Assembly (NCBI GenBank): GCA_034931985.1
Contig: JAYGHB010000009.1
Coordinates: 34,902 to 98,901 of the forward strand
Direction of reading: 5' to 3'
From: Halotia wernerae
Lineage (GTDB): Bacteria; Cyanobacteriota; Cyanobacteriia; Cyanobacteriales; Nostocaceae
Length of the DNA stretch: 64,000 nucleotides
Part shown: positions 25,239 through 34,892 of the stretch, in pieces
How the letters are laid out: each line of letters starts with the position of its first letter
Position numbering within the stretch: position 1 is the stretch's first letter
The notes under the pieces: generated by a model
Database searches by the model: none
Told to the model about the DNA's origin: nothing
Seen by the model: only the letters and a program-made list of their open reading frames with translations
Position numbers and translations under genes: made by a program

Positions 25239-27572
25239 GTGCAAGAAGATTTTAGACTAATTGTTGATTTAGTTGTAGTTCTCGCCGTCGCTGCCTGTGG
25301 TGGGCTGTTGGCATCGCTGTTACGCCAACCTGTGCTACTGGGATATCTCATCGGCGGGATGATTGTCGGCCCAGCCGGACTGGGGCTAATTAAAGAAGTT
25401 ATTCAAGTAGAAACTCTGGCTCAGTTTGGGGTCGCCTTTTTATTGTTTGCTTTGGGAGTGGAATTTTCCTTTGCAGAACTGAAAAAAGTCAAAGCGATCG
25501 CTTTAGGAGGAGGTGGGCTACAAATTGCCCTGACGATTTCGATCACGGTTTTAGTATGTGGGTTGACAGGAGCCTGGGGAACCTTACCAGCCAAGGGTGT
25601 ATTTTTAGGGTCAATTTTGTCTTTGTCTTCGACAGCAGTTGTCCTCAAATGCTTGATAGAACGCAACGAAACCGAAACCCCCCACGGGCAAGTCATGTTG
25701 GGCATTTTGGTAGTACAGGACTTGGCCTTGGGACTGATGATCGCAGTCTTACCAGCCCTCAATCAACCAGCAGAAACCATTGGTATAACAGTACTGACAG
25801 CGCTGCTGCGGATTGGTTTATTTGCCGCAGGTGCAGTAGCAGCGGGAATTTGGCTGATACCCCCTTTATTACGACTATTAGCCCGTACCGAAAGCCGAGA
25901 ACTCTTTTTACTGGGTGTGGTAACGCTGTGTTTAGGCATTGCCCTTTTGACTGAGTATTTGGGGCTGTCGATTGAAATGGGGGCGTTTGTTGCCGGTTTG
26001 ATGATTTCAGAAGTGGAGTATGCCGACCAAACCTTAACTTATGTAGAGCCACTGCGAGATATTTTTGCTAGTTTATTTTTTGCTGCCATTGGCATGTTAA
26101 TTGATCCAGGCTTTTTGTGGAACAACCTGGAATTGATTTTAGGGCTAGTGGCAATAGTTTTCGTGGGTAAATTTTTGATCATCACGCCCTTGGTGATGCT
26201 GTTTCGCTATCCTTTGAAAACAGCCTTAATCGCTGGATTGGGACTAGCTCAAATTGGGGAATTTTCCTTTGTTCTTGCCAGTGAGGGGCAAGTCCTGGGG
26301 TTAGTGTCCCGAAGAATATATTTATTAATTTTGGGAACCACGGCAGTCACACTGATAATTACCCCCTTTATACTGCGGTTAGTACCATTTTTATTTAACT
26401 GTGCTGAATCCATGCCTTGGCTAAAACCATATTTAGCTGGAGAAGGTCAAGCACGGGATGTATCGGAAGATTTACCCTCGAAAGATCATATAGTAGTCTG
26501 CGGCTATGGGCGAGTAGGCAGAAATTTGGTGCGGTTATTGCAGCAACATGACTTACCTGTAGTGGTGATCGACCAATCAGAAAGGAGAATTCAGCAGTTG
26601 CGTGAGGCTAGTGTGCCTTATGTTTATGGCAACGGTGTGAGTTTCCACGTTCTCGAAACCGCTGGGGTAAATTACGCCAGAGGAATGGCCATTGCCCTTC
26701 CTGATCCCATGAGTATCCGTCTTTGTTTGAAACGGGCTTTAGAATTGCACCCAGAATTAGATTTGGTTGTCCGTGCAACCCAAGATAAAAATATTGAAGT
26801 GCTTTATCAGCTGGGAGCTAGGGAAGTTGTACAACCAGAATTTGAAGCCAGTATAGAAATGGCAACTTATCTCTTAACTGGCTTAGGTTTATCGCCAGTA
26901 GTAGTGCAGCAAGAAATGCAGCAAATTCGCAACGATCATTATTTAGATTTGCGGCCGGAGCGTTCTGCATCAGAGGTTTCCCGTGATTTACGACAAGCAA
27001 CCCGCGATCTTAATCGCCGTTGGTATTCCCTACCATCGGCTTCTCCCCTGATTGGCATGAGCTTAGAAGAAGCGGATATACGCTACTTAACAGGGGTAAG
27101 TTTGATGGCAATTCGTCGTGCTAGCGACGAGGAAATAGATTATCCTAACGCTCAAACTAAATTAGAAGAAGGCGATCGCCTGCTGGTGGTAGGAGCAACC
27201 GAGGAAATAGCTGCTTTGGAAGTATTCACAAAAGGACAGGTAGCTGTTCCTGGAGAAAATAGCGCTTGTCAGTGGATTACAGTCAATCCTGATTCGCCAG
27301 TCCTCGGTCAAACCCTTGCAGCTTTAAATATCCACGAAAACTCTGAGGTAAAGGTGCAGGCGATGCGGCGAGATGGTAAGTTTATCCGCTTTCCTGATAG
27401 TAAAATGGATATACGAACTAATGACCAATTGCTGTTATGCGGTAACTTGCCAAGTTTAAATCAACTACAACCATTGTTTGCTGCCGATAACAAAGTGCCT
27501 CTATTTATGCCAAAGGTGAAAGCTGGTGAGCCACAATCCCTTAAAGAGATTATGCCTACAGATAAATACTAA
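25239..27572 (+). CDS. KefB-type cation:proton antiporter with RCK domains
   Basis: 777 residues from a GTG at 25239. The N-terminal ~390 residues form a 12-13 helix CPA2 Na+/H+ exchanger domain (LVVVLAVAACGGLLASLLRQ, LGYLIGGMIVGPAGLG, LGLSIEMGAFVAGLMIS). A TrkA-N/RCK nucleotide-binding domain follows (about 412-530, DHIVVCGYGRVGRNLVRLLQ). Two TrkA-C-like domains close the protein (about 575-660, RYLTGVSLMAIRR; about 680-760, SPVLGQTLAALNIHENSEVK). It should export K+ or Na+ against protons at a membrane, gated by NAD(H). It is monocistronic and faces hfq tail-to-tail, with a four-base overlap. Confidence 0.88.
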   Translation: MQEDFRLIVDLVVVLAVAACGGLLASLLRQPVLLGYLIGGMIVGPAGLGLIKEVIQVETLAQFGVAFLLFALGVEFSFAELKKVKAIALGGGGLQIALTISITVLVCGLTGAWGTLPAKGVFLGSILSLSSTAVVLKCLIERNETETPHGQVMLGILVVQDLALGLMIAVLPALNQPAETIGITVLTALLRIGLFAAGAVAAGIWLIPPLLRLLARTESRELFLLGVVTLCLGIALLTEYLGLSIEMGAFVAGLMISEVEYADQTLTYVEPLRDIFASLFFAAIGMLIDPGFLWNNLELILGLVAIVFVGKFLIITPLVMLFRYPLKTALIAGLGLAQIGEFSFVLASEGQVLGLVSRRIYLLILGTTAVTLIITPFILRLVPFLFNCAESMPWLKPYLAGEGQARDVSEDLPSKDHIVVCGYGRVGRNLVRLLQQHDLPVVVIDQSERRIQQLREASVPYVYGNGVSFHVLETAGVNYARGMAIALPDPMSIRLCLKRALELHPELDLVVRATQDKNIEVLYQLGAREVVQPEFEASIEMATYLLTGLGLSPVVVQQEMQQIRNDHYLDLRPERSASEVSRDLRQATRDLNRRWYSLPSASPLIGMSLEEADIRYLTGVSLMAIRRASDEEIDYPNAQTKLEEGDRLLVVGATEEIAALEVFTKGQVAVPGENSACQWITVNPDSPVLGQTLAALNIHENSEVKVQAMRRDGKFIRFPDSKMDIRTNDQLLLCGNLPSLNQLQPLFAADNKVPLFMPKVKAGEPQSLKEIMPTDKY

Positions 27573-27787
27573 CTTTTAGGCTGGAAGTAAGCGATTGCTT
27601 GTTTCCAAATTGTGGTTTGCTGATTTTTGTCATCTACAATACACACACAATTTGGATCTTGCCATGCAACCTTACCTGTCAGCAGATCGCCTGTTAGCAG
27701 TTTTAACTCTATCACTGCTGCTTGTTTAATCAAGTTTTGCAATTGCCGGATACTAGGTAGCGTCGGATCAAATTCAGTTGTATGCAT
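27569..27787 (-). CDS. hfq: Cyanobacterial Hfq
   Basis: 72 residues from the ATG at 27787 (MHTTEFDPTLPS); longer in-frame extensions are unlikely. The Sm fold is visible in IRQLQNLIKQAAVIELKLLT, GDLLTGKVAWQDPNCVCI and QQTTIWKQAIAYFQP. Cyanobacterial Hfq is short, lacks the usual C-terminal tail and the YKHA-type Sm2 motif, and in Synechocystis is needed for type IV pilus function. The gene lies head-to-head with dapF, the standard cyanobacterial neighbourhood, which strengthens the call. Confidence 0.92.
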   Translation of the reverse strand: MHTTEFDPTLPSIRQLQNLIKQAAVIELKLLTGDLLTGKVAWQDPNCVCIVDDKNQQTTIWKQAIAYFQPKS

Positions 27788-27871
27788 TTTTAATAATGAT
27801 GGAATAATTGAGGAACTGGGGATTGGGGACAAATCAATTCAAAATTCAAGATGAAAGAAATTTTTTGACTT

Positions 27872-27921
27872 TTGACCCTTCGACTGCGCTCAGGGTCAAG
27901 GCTGAGCGAAGCCGAAGCCTT
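27872..27921. repeat. Palindromic interspersed repeat between hfq and dapF
   Basis: Two overlapping hairpins, TTGACCCT..AGGGTCAA (27872-27899) and AAGGCT..AGCCTT (27898-27921), carry the CTTCGACTGCGCTCAGG core. This is a repeat type scattered through Nostoc genomes. Confidence 0.7.
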
Positions 27922-27993
27922 GATTTTTAAATTTTGACTTCCCCAAAGGGGATTGCCCCATGCCCTAATCATTGATAATTCATCATAGAGAAA

Positions 27994-28842
27994 ATGGCAA
28001 TCGAATTTACTAAGTATCACGGTTTAGGAAACGACTTCATTTTAATTGACAATCGTTTGTCATCCATGCCAGTACTGACTCCAGAGCAAGCAGTTAAGTT
28101 GTGCGATCGCCACTTTGGTATCGGTGCTGATGGTGTGATTTTTGCCTTACCAGGAGAAAATGGCACTGACTACACTATGCGGATTTTTAACTCCGATGGC
28201 TCAGAACCGGAAATGTGTGGTAACGGTATTCGCTGTTTAGCTGGGTTTTTGGCAGATTTAGAGGGTGAATCCCGAAATAAAGATTTATATCGCATTCATA
28301 CTCTAGCTGGTACGATTACGCCCCAGTTGATGCCTAATGGTCAAGTAAAGGTAAATATGGGTTTACCCAGGCTCCTAGCTGAGGAAATTCCCACTACCAT
28401 TGCACCCGCTGAAGAAAAAGTAATTAATCAGCCTCTAGAAGTGGCAGGACAAACTTGGGAGGTGACCTGTGTGAGTATGGGCAATCCCCACTGTATTACC
28501 TTTGTGTCAGATGTAGCAGCAATTCCTTTGGAAAGCATCGGCCCTAAGTTTGAGCATCACTTAGCTTTTCCCCAACGCACAAATACTGAATTTATTCAAG
28601 TGGTGGGTCGCGATTATCTGAAAATGCGGGTGTGGGAACGGGGCGCTGGAATTACATTAGCTTGTGGAACTGGTGCTTGTGCTTCTTTGGTAGCTGGTGT
28701 ATTGACCGGAAAATGCGATCGCACAGCGACTGTAGAATTACCTGGCGGTTCCTTACAAATTGAATGGTCAGAAGTAGACCAAAGGATTTACATGACTGGC
28801 CCAGCCGAGCAAGTATTCATTGGTAATATCGCGCCCATTTGA
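27994..28842 (+). CDS. dapF: Diaminopimelate epimerase
   Basis: 282 residues, normal length. Interconverts LL- and meso-diaminopimelate for lysine and peptidoglycan without a cofactor, using two Cys. Both are present: MCGNGIRCLAGF (first catalytic Cys) and LACGTGACASLVAG (second). The N-terminus IEFTKYHGLGNDFILIDNR and GADGVIF are also family hallmarks. Start ATG at 27994. Confidence 0.96.
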   Translation: MAIEFTKYHGLGNDFILIDNRLSSMPVLTPEQAVKLCDRHFGIGADGVIFALPGENGTDYTMRIFNSDGSEPEMCGNGIRCLAGFLADLEGESRNKDLYRIHTLAGTITPQLMPNGQVKVNMGLPRLLAEEIPTTIAPAEEKVINQPLEVAGQTWEVTCVSMGNPHCITFVSDVAAIPLESIGPKFEHHLAFPQRTNTEFIQVVGRDYLKMRVWERGAGITLACGTGACASLVAGVLTGKCDRTATVELPGGSLQIEWSEVDQRIYMTGPAEQVFIGNIAPI

Positions 28843-28979
28843 ATTAAGGAAGCAGGGGAAGCAAATAATCGCTGCTACAAAACTTAAGACAAACTGGACA
28901 AAAATTACAGATGTCTTCTATCCGCGAATTAACAATAATTTGCTACATTGATCATGCTTTGCGAAAGAGAGAATCAACT

Positions 28980-30431
28980 GTGACTGTTAGAGTCCGTATT
29001 GCACCCAGCCCGACTGGGAATTTACATATTGGTACAGCCAGAACTGCTGTATTTAACTGGTTATTTGCCCGCCACCACGGTGGGACATTTATTCTGCGAA
29101 TTGAAGACACAGACTTAGAGCGATCGCGTCCCGAATATACTGAAAATATCCTTACAGGTTTGCGCTGGCTAGGTTTGAACTGGGATGAAGGGCCATTTTT
29201 CCAATCTCAACGCTTAGATTTATATAAAGCAGCAGTCGAAAAACTCCTAGAGCAAAAATTAGCCTATCGCTGCTACACCACTTCCGAAGAACTAGAAGCG
29301 CTGCGAGAAACCCAAAAAGCTAAAGGAGAAGCTCCCCGTTATGATAACCGTCACCGCAATTTGACACCAGAACAAGAAGCAGCTTATCAAGCCGCAGGAC
29401 GTAGCTTCGTAATTCGCTTCAAAATTGCCGATGACCGGGAAATCGTCTGGAATGATTTAGTGCGGGGTAGTATGAGTTGGCGAGGTAGTGATTTGGGTGG
29501 TGATATGGTCATCGCTCGCGCCTCAGAGGATAGTATTGGTCAACCACTGTACAACTTTGTGGTTGTGGTGGATGACATAGATATGCAAATCACCCATATC
29601 ATCCGAGGAGAAGACCACATAGCTAATACTGCCAAGCAAATTTTGCTATATGAAGCTTTAGGGGCAAAAATACCAGAGTTTGCCCATACGCCGTTGATTT
29701 TAAACATGGAGGGACGCAAACTTTCTAAGCGGGATGGAGTGACTTCTATTTCTGACTTTCAGCAAATGGGCTTTACTGCTGAAGGTTTGGTAAATTATAT
29801 GACTCTACTGGGTTGGTCGCCTCCAGACTCCACTCAAGAAATATTTACTTTAGAAACAGCAGCTAAAGAGTTTACCTTTGAGCGTGTTAATAAAGCAGGC
29901 GCAAAATTTGACTGGGCAAAGCTGGATTGGTTAAATAGTCAATATCTCCACAATCTACCGACGGATCAACTGACAGATTTACTCATACCCTATTGGCAAG
30001 CAGCTGGATATGAATTTGACAAAGGACGAGAGCGTCCTTGGTTAGAAGAGTTAGTAACTTTAATTAGCCAAAGTTTAACTCGTTTGGTAGATGCTGTAGC
30101 TATGAGTCAACTATTTTTCACCGATACAGTGGAATTTAGCGAGGAAGCCAGCCAACAACTGAAACAGGAAGGTTCTAGTGTTGTTTTGCAAGCAATCCTC
30201 ACAGCTTTAGAAAACCAGCCGCAACTCTCGGAAGCGATCGCTCAGGACATAATTAAACAAGTGGTCAAAGAGCAAAAAGTTAAAAAGGGCTTAGTCATGC
30301 GATCGCTGAGAGCCGCCTTAACTGGAGATGTTCATGGCCCAGACCTGATCCAATCTTGGTTACTCCTGAATCAGATTAATTTAGACAAGTTGCGTTTAAC
30401 TAAGGCGATAACATTTATCGGCGAGGTTTGA
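28980..30431 (+). CDS. gltX: Glutamyl-tRNA synthetase
   Basis: 483 residues from the GTG at 28980 (TVRVRIAPSPTG), preceded by AAGAGAG; the frame is open back to 28911 but the extension is not conserved-looking. Class I synthetase motifs: HIGH-type LHIGTARTA (about 13-21) and KMSKS-type KLSKRDG (247-253). The bacterial GluRS insertion RYDNRHRN and the C-terminal anticodon-binding helices are present. It charges tRNA-Glu, and in cyanobacteria also tRNA-Gln with Glu, which feeds both translation and tetrapyrrole synthesis. Confidence 0.95.
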   Translation: MTVRVRIAPSPTGNLHIGTARTAVFNWLFARHHGGTFILRIEDTDLERSRPEYTENILTGLRWLGLNWDEGPFFQSQRLDLYKAAVEKLLEQKLAYRCYTTSEELEALRETQKAKGEAPRYDNRHRNLTPEQEAAYQAAGRSFVIRFKIADDREIVWNDLVRGSMSWRGSDLGGDMVIARASEDSIGQPLYNFVVVVDDIDMQITHIIRGEDHIANTAKQILLYEALGAKIPEFAHTPLILNMEGRKLSKRDGVTSISDFQQMGFTAEGLVNYMTLLGWSPPDSTQEIFTLETAAKEFTFERVNKAGAKFDWAKLDWLNSQYLHNLPTDQLTDLLIPYWQAAGYEFDKGRERPWLEELVTLISQSLTRLVDAVAMSQLFFTDTVEFSEEASQQLKQEGSSVVLQAILTALENQPQLSEAIAQDIIKQVVKEQKVKKGLVMRSLRAALTGDVHGPDLIQSWLLLNQINLDKLRLTKAITFIGEV

Positions 30432-30622
30432 ACAAGAGGCAAGGGGGGTAAGAGGGTAGGGAGCAGGGAGCAGGGAGCAGGGGGGTTTTAAAGCGAGCAT
30501 TTTACTCAGGCGATCGCGTCGGAAAAAAGGATAGTGTGACTGAGTATAGTTATTTAGAGAGATGTCAAAAGTTCTGATTGTAATCTAGCTTGGGAAAGTC
30601 GAACAATTAAATTATACTTACC

Positions 30623-30820
30623 ATGATTGATCCCACTGCTATTGCTATCCCCGAACCACAGATTCCCAATCCTGAACCGAATCCCTTACCCACTCCTCAA
30701 CCTACACCGGGGCCAACAATTCCCCAACCCATACCAGGGCCTGTACCAGAACCAATACCTACCCCCATTCCCCAGCCGGTTCCAGGGCCAATTCCTCAAC
30801 CGATACCTGAACCTGTTTGA
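30623..30820 (+). CDS. Proline-rich small ORF
   Basis: 65 residues of which almost half are Pro, in a repeating P-x-P / IPQPIPGP pattern (MIDPTAIAIPEPQIPNPEPN onwards). It begins with an ATG but lacks a strong ribosome site. It lies between gltX and ychF in the same direction. It could be a small proline-rich protein or simply an open repeat tract. Confidence 0.45.
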   Translation: MIDPTAIAIPEPQIPNPEPNPLPTPQPTPGPTIPQPIPGPVPEPIPTPIPQPVPGPIPQPIPEPV

Positions 30821-30857
30821 ATTATCTTTGTAGTCTAGTCTAAATCTAAAATCCAAA

Positions 30858-31949
30858 ATGCTAAGAGCCGGAATTGTCGGACTTCCCAACGTCGGAAAAT
30901 CTACTTTATTTAATGCTGTAGTGGCTAACGCTAAAGCTGAAGCTGCTAACTTTCCTTTTTGCACGATTGAACCGAATGTCGGCGTTGTCGCAGTACCGGA
31001 TGAGCGATTAAATGTTCTCTCTGAAATTGCCGGTTCGGCACAAGTTATCCCGGCGCGCGTCGAGTTTGTGGATATCGCTGGTTTAGTTAAAGGTGCAAGT
31101 CAAGGTGAGGGATTAGGAAATCAATTCCTGTCCCACATCCGGGAAGTTGATGCGATTATCCATGTGGTGCGTTGTTTTGAGAATGACGATATTATCCATG
31201 TTGCCGGTTCTGTTGACCCAGCGCGAGATATTGAAATCATTAATTTGGAACTGGGTTTATCAGATTTAGCACAAGTTGAGCGCCGAATTGACCGCACTCG
31301 TAAACAAGCTCGCACCAACAAAGATGCACAGTTTGAAATCACAGTACTAGAAAAATTAGCTGCGGCTTTAAATGAAGGTAAATCGGTGCGTCAGATGAGT
31401 TTGGCTGACGAAGAAGCAGAGATTATTAAAGGATTAGAACTACTCACTAATAAACCGATTATCTACGCCGCCAATGTGTCTGAAGATGACTTGGCCATGG
31501 GCAATGATTTTGTCGAAAAAGTTAGACAAGTTGCAGTTCAAGAGAATGCTCAAGTAGTGATAGTTTCTGCTCAGGTAGAAGCTGAATTGGTGGAATTACC
31601 AGAAGCAGATAAAGCTGATTTTTTAGAATCTTTGGGCGTAAAAGAAGGTGGTTTGAAATCTTTGATTCGTGCTACTTATACCCTTTTAGGTTTGCGGACA
31701 TATTTCACCTGTGGCCCCAAAGAAACCCGTGCTTGGACAATTAATGCCGGAATGTCTGCACCTCAAGCAGCGGGTGTGATTCACTCTGATTTTGAACGGG
31801 GATTCATTCGTGCAGAAACCGTTGCTTACAACGATTTAGTAGTTCATGGTTCTATGAATGGGGCAAAGGAAAAAGGATTAGTTCGTAGTGAAGGTAAAGA
31901 ATATGTTGTGCAAGAAGGGGATGTTATGTTATTCCGGTTTAATGTTTAA
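30858..31949 (+). CDS. ychF: Redox-regulated ATPase YchF (Obg-family)
   Basis: 363 residues, normal length. G1 GLPNVGKSTLF (7-17), NFPFCTIEPNVG (switch I), DIAGLVKGASQGEGLG (G3 plus loop), the NVSED nucleotide site (in place of the NKxD of GTPases, consistent with ATP preference) and the C-terminal TGS-like domain (RAWTINAGMSAPQAAG, DVMLFRFNV). A ribosome-associated, highly conserved protein linked to translation and stress responses. Confidence 0.95.
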   Translation: MLRAGIVGLPNVGKSTLFNAVVANAKAEAANFPFCTIEPNVGVVAVPDERLNVLSEIAGSAQVIPARVEFVDIAGLVKGASQGEGLGNQFLSHIREVDAIIHVVRCFENDDIIHVAGSVDPARDIEIINLELGLSDLAQVERRIDRTRKQARTNKDAQFEITVLEKLAAALNEGKSVRQMSLADEEAEIIKGLELLTNKPIIYAANVSEDDLAMGNDFVEKVRQVAVQENAQVVIVSAQVEAELVELPEADKADFLESLGVKEGGLKSLIRATYTLLGLRTYFTCGPKETRAWTINAGMSAPQAAGVIHSDFERGFIRAETVAYNDLVVHGSMNGAKEKGLVRSEGKEYVVQEGDVMLFRFNV

Positions 31950-31964
31950 ATTCCCAAGGGCATA

Positions 31965-32050
31965 GGGCATGGTGAGACAGCGCTGCGTTCGCGTAGCGTC
32001 TCGTAGAGAGCGTCATCCGTTCGCGCAGCGTCTCCGATAGGAGAAGGGGG
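31965..32050. repeat. Palindromic interspersed repeat
   Basis: A GC-rich stretch with GCGTTCGCGTAGCGTCTCG and CGTTCGCGCAGCGTCTCC, two copies of the CGxxGCGTCTC-type Nostoc repeat separated by about 20 bases, followed by the AAGGGGGCATGGGGCAT purine repeat. Confidence 0.6.
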
Positions 32051-32079
32051 CATGGGGCATAAAGTGTCACAATTAATTA

Positions 32080-33042
32080 ATGACTAATGATCCGTTTGCA
32101 CCGCTTGTTGGACAACAGCAAGCTATAGAATTACTGACTCAGGCTGTGAGGCAAAATCGAGTTGCTCCAGCTTATCTGTTTGTGGGGTCAGATGGTATAG
32201 GTCGGAGTTTAGCGGCACGGTGCTTTGTAGAATTGCTCTTTTCTGCACAGACACGTAACTTGGCTTCTTTACCAAGCCGTTTGCGTCAAGGCAATCACCC
32301 AGATTTGTTGTGGGTGCAACCGACGTATCAATACCAAGGACAACGATTGACGGCAACAGAAGCAGCAGAGAAAAAACTCAAGCGTAAAGCACCACCTGTA
32401 ATTCGGCTAGAGCAAATTCGTGAAATTACTGAGTTTCTCAGCCGTCCCCCCTTGGAAGCACCAAGAAACATGGTGGTGCTAGAAGAATCCCAAACAATGG
32501 CCGAAGCCGCAGCGAACGCTTTACTTAAAACACTCGAAGAACCAGGACAGGCAACTTTGATTTTAATTGCACCTTCCCATGAAACTGTATTACCAACATT
32601 GGTGTCACGCTGCCAACGTATTCCTTTTTATCCCTTAGATATATCGTCTTTAACTCAAGTACTTAAGCACACAGGCTATGAGGAAATTTTGCAGCATCAG
32701 CCAGTTTTGAATATAGCAGCTGGCAGTCCTGGAAGTGCGATCGCATCTTATGAACAATTACAAGCAATTCCCCTTCAATTACTCGAAGACCTCAAAAAAG
32801 CGCCTGCATCTTACCGTAACGCTTTAGAGTTAGCCAAGCAAATTGATCAAGATTTAGACACAGAAGCACAACTTTGGTTAGTTGATTATCTCCAGCAATC
32901 TTATTGGGAGCAGTGGCATCAACCAGGAATTATCAATCAGCTAGAAAAGGCGCGTAAATCTTTACTTGTTTACGCCCAACCGCGCCTTGTTTGGGAATGT
33001 ACATTGTTATTTATGTATCAACTCATCCATTTATCTAGTTGA
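32080..33042 (+). CDS. holB: DNA polymerase III delta' subunit (clamp-loader)
   Basis: 320 residues. AAA+ clamp-loader fold: PLVGQQQAIELLTQAV (N-terminal box), a P-loop reading GSDGIGRS rather than the usual GxxGxGKT, HPDLLWVQPTY, NALLKTLEEPGQATLILIA (sensor/walker B region) and LVSRCQRIPFYPL with the SRC arginine-finger motif typical of delta' and gamma/tau. The altered P-loop fits a delta' subunit that does not hydrolyse ATP. The N-terminal zinc-binding Cys cluster is absent, as in some cyanobacterial members. Confidence 0.87.
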   Translation: MTNDPFAPLVGQQQAIELLTQAVRQNRVAPAYLFVGSDGIGRSLAARCFVELLFSAQTRNLASLPSRLRQGNHPDLLWVQPTYQYQGQRLTATEAAEKKLKRKAPPVIRLEQIREITEFLSRPPLEAPRNMVVLEESQTMAEAAANALLKTLEEPGQATLILIAPSHETVLPTLVSRCQRIPFYPLDISSLTQVLKHTGYEEILQHQPVLNIAAGSPGSAIASYEQLQAIPLQLLEDLKKAPASYRNALELAKQIDQDLDTEAQLWLVDYLQQSYWEQWHQPGIINQLEKARKSLLVYAQPRLVWECTLLFMYQLIHLSS

Positions 33043-33146
33043 GCGCATGTATCTTAAAGGTAGAGAGTAGGCAATTGGAATAGGCAAAACTTACAACCAA
33101 GCTAGCCTGATCGATAATAAAGACAGGTGTTATATTTACTTTGGTT

Positions 33147-33926
33147 ATGTACTTAACTTGGTTAGACAGCAATAGTTGGCTACTTGAAATCGGCAATCAA
33201 CGGGTACTGATTGACCCTTGGCTGGTTGGTTCGTTAACTTTCAGTAACTTGGATTGGTTGTTCAAAGGCTCTAAATCTCAAGAACGCCCCATACCAGAAA
33301 ATATTGATTTGATTTTGCTGTCTCAGGGTTTAGAAGACCATGCTCACCCACCGACGCTGAAGCAGCTTGACCACGAAATTCAGGTGGTGGCTTCTCCTAA
33401 TGCTGCAAAAGTAGTGCAAGAATTAGGTTATACCTCTGTGATATCCTTGGCTCACGGGGAAAGTTTCACGTTGAATAATCAACTAGGAATTACAGCTTTT
33501 CCTGGCTCTCCAATTGGCCCTACTCTCGTAGAAAATGGTTATCTCCTCAAAGAATTAGCAAGTGGTTTAACGCTCTACTACGAGCCGCACGGCTATCATT
33601 CTTTGCAAGTTAAACAAGCTGCACCAGTTGATGTCATCATTACACCAATAGTTGACTTGGCACTGCCTTTGCTGGGGCCGATTATTAAAGGAACAAACAG
33701 TGCATTAGAAGTGGCAAAATCTCTACAACCACAAATAATGCTCCCTACAGCAGCTGGAGGAGATGTGATGTTTGAGGGATTGCTCGTGAAAATATTGCAA
33801 GCTACGGGTAGTGTAGAGGAATTTCGTTCGCTACTAGAAAAGAACAATCTGAAAACGCAGGTGATTGATCCTACTCCAGGCGATCGCTTTGAATTATGCT
33901 TAGAAAAGCGTGCATTAGCTATATAA
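33147..33926 (+). CDS. MBL-fold hydrolase-like protein (UlaG-type) with degenerate metal site
   Basis: 259 residues from the ATG at 33147. The start YLTWLDSNSWLLEIGNQRVL is typical of UlaG-like metallo-beta-lactamase-fold proteins, followed by IDPWLVG. The usual HxHxDH site appears as LLSQGLEDHAHPPT, keeping only the last D-H, so metal binding may be altered. VIITPIVDLALP and MLPTAAGGD occupy the later metal positions. Its 3' end is 11 bases from the next ATG, suggesting co-transcription with the methyltransferase. Confidence 0.75.
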   Translation: MYLTWLDSNSWLLEIGNQRVLIDPWLVGSLTFSNLDWLFKGSKSQERPIPENIDLILLSQGLEDHAHPPTLKQLDHEIQVVASPNAAKVVQELGYTSVISLAHGESFTLNNQLGITAFPGSPIGPTLVENGYLLKELASGLTLYYEPHGYHSLQVKQAAPVDVIITPIVDLALPLLGPIIKGTNSALEVAKSLQPQIMLPTAAGGDVMFEGLLVKILQATGSVEEFRSLLEKNNLKTQVIDPTPGDRFELCLEKRALAI

Positions 33927-33937
33927 AAACTCAACGT

Positions 33938-34693
33938 ATGTTATCTTTTCCCACCCCAGCTTGTTTTAGTTCGTACTGGAATAATAGCTTTCAGCTAGAG
34001 CCTCATTTACAAACATTTTTGAATTTAGATCCAGACATCTTAAAAGTTCAGCTGATCGCAGGCCAAAAAAAGATGTCTGATTTAGGGCAAAACGATTTCC
34101 AATGGGAAACAGCAACAGAATTTTATCATAATCAAGTAGGTACTAACTATTTATTTGATTTAGCATCCTTTCATTTACAAAGCCAAGACTATATTCGAGA
34201 TACTCTATGCTTGATTGCAGACCAAACTTATGGCAAAGTACTAGATTTTGGTGGAGGTCTTGGTACTCATGCGATCGCAGCTGCTTTCTGCCCTGACGTA
34301 ACGCAGGTAATCTATTGTGATATTAATCCTATCCATTGTGAATTTGTCAAGTATCGGACAAAAAAACTAGGGTTGGAGGATAAACTCAGTTGTTATTTAC
34401 AATTACCTACTACGGAAACTTTTGACACCATTTTATGTTTTGATGTTTTGGAACATTTGCCAGATCCCAGTCAACAATTGTTAGATTTTTATCATGCTCT
34501 ATCATCTAACGGCAAGTTAATTGTCAATTGGTACTTTTCTCAAGGGTTAAATAATGAGTTTCCTTTTCATATAGAAGATACACAAGTAGTAGAAAAGTTT
34601 TTTTGGACAATTCAACGGTACTATTTAGAAGTTTTTCACCCTTATTTAATTACATCTCGTTGCTATAAGAAGTTGCTAAATACGATTATTTAG
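33938..34693 (+). CDS. Class I SAM-dependent methyltransferase
   Basis: 251 residues from the ATG at 33938; a TTG start at 33896 would overlap the upstream gene. SAM motif I is VLDFGGGLGTHAIAAA (about 110-125), with VIYCDINPIHCEFVKYR next and FDTILCFDVLEHLPDPSQQL then SNGKLIVNWYF further on. This is a small-molecule-type Rossmann methyltransferase. An N-terminal ~100-residue helical domain may bind substrate. The acceptor is unknown. Confidence 0.8.
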   Translation: MLSFPTPACFSSYWNNSFQLEPHLQTFLNLDPDILKVQLIAGQKKMSDLGQNDFQWETATEFYHNQVGTNYLFDLASFHLQSQDYIRDTLCLIADQTYGKVLDFGGGLGTHAIAAAFCPDVTQVIYCDINPIHCEFVKYRTKKLGLEDKLSCYLQLPTTETFDTILCFDVLEHLPDPSQQLLDFYHALSSNGKLIVNWYFSQGLNNEFPFHIEDTQVVEKFFWTIQRYYLEVFHPYLITSRCYKKLLNTII

Positions 34694-34705
34694 ACATATC
34701 CACAA

Positions 34706-34870
34706 GGGGCATTGGGCATTGGGCATTGGGTAGGGGGAAGAGTTACTAATGCGCCAAAAAAAGGATGAGGTGATTCACGTTAAGAAGTCCGCAGACTAGA
34801 AGTCTGGGGCCTATACAAACGAACTCCGTCTACGCGGACTCCTTGAAACCCGCGCAGGCGGGTTTAGGCT
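34706..34870. repeat. Interspersed repeats between convergent genes
   Basis: GGGCATT in tandem (34706-34735) precedes a Nostoc repeat with GTCCGC (34787-34792) paired to GCGGAC (34834-34839). A perfect 8-bp hairpin AAACCCGC GCAG GCGGGTTT (34846-34865) follows. No T-run, so it is a repeat rather than a clear terminator. Confidence 0.65.
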
Positions 34871-34892
34871 GACAATCACTGATCTCTTCACG

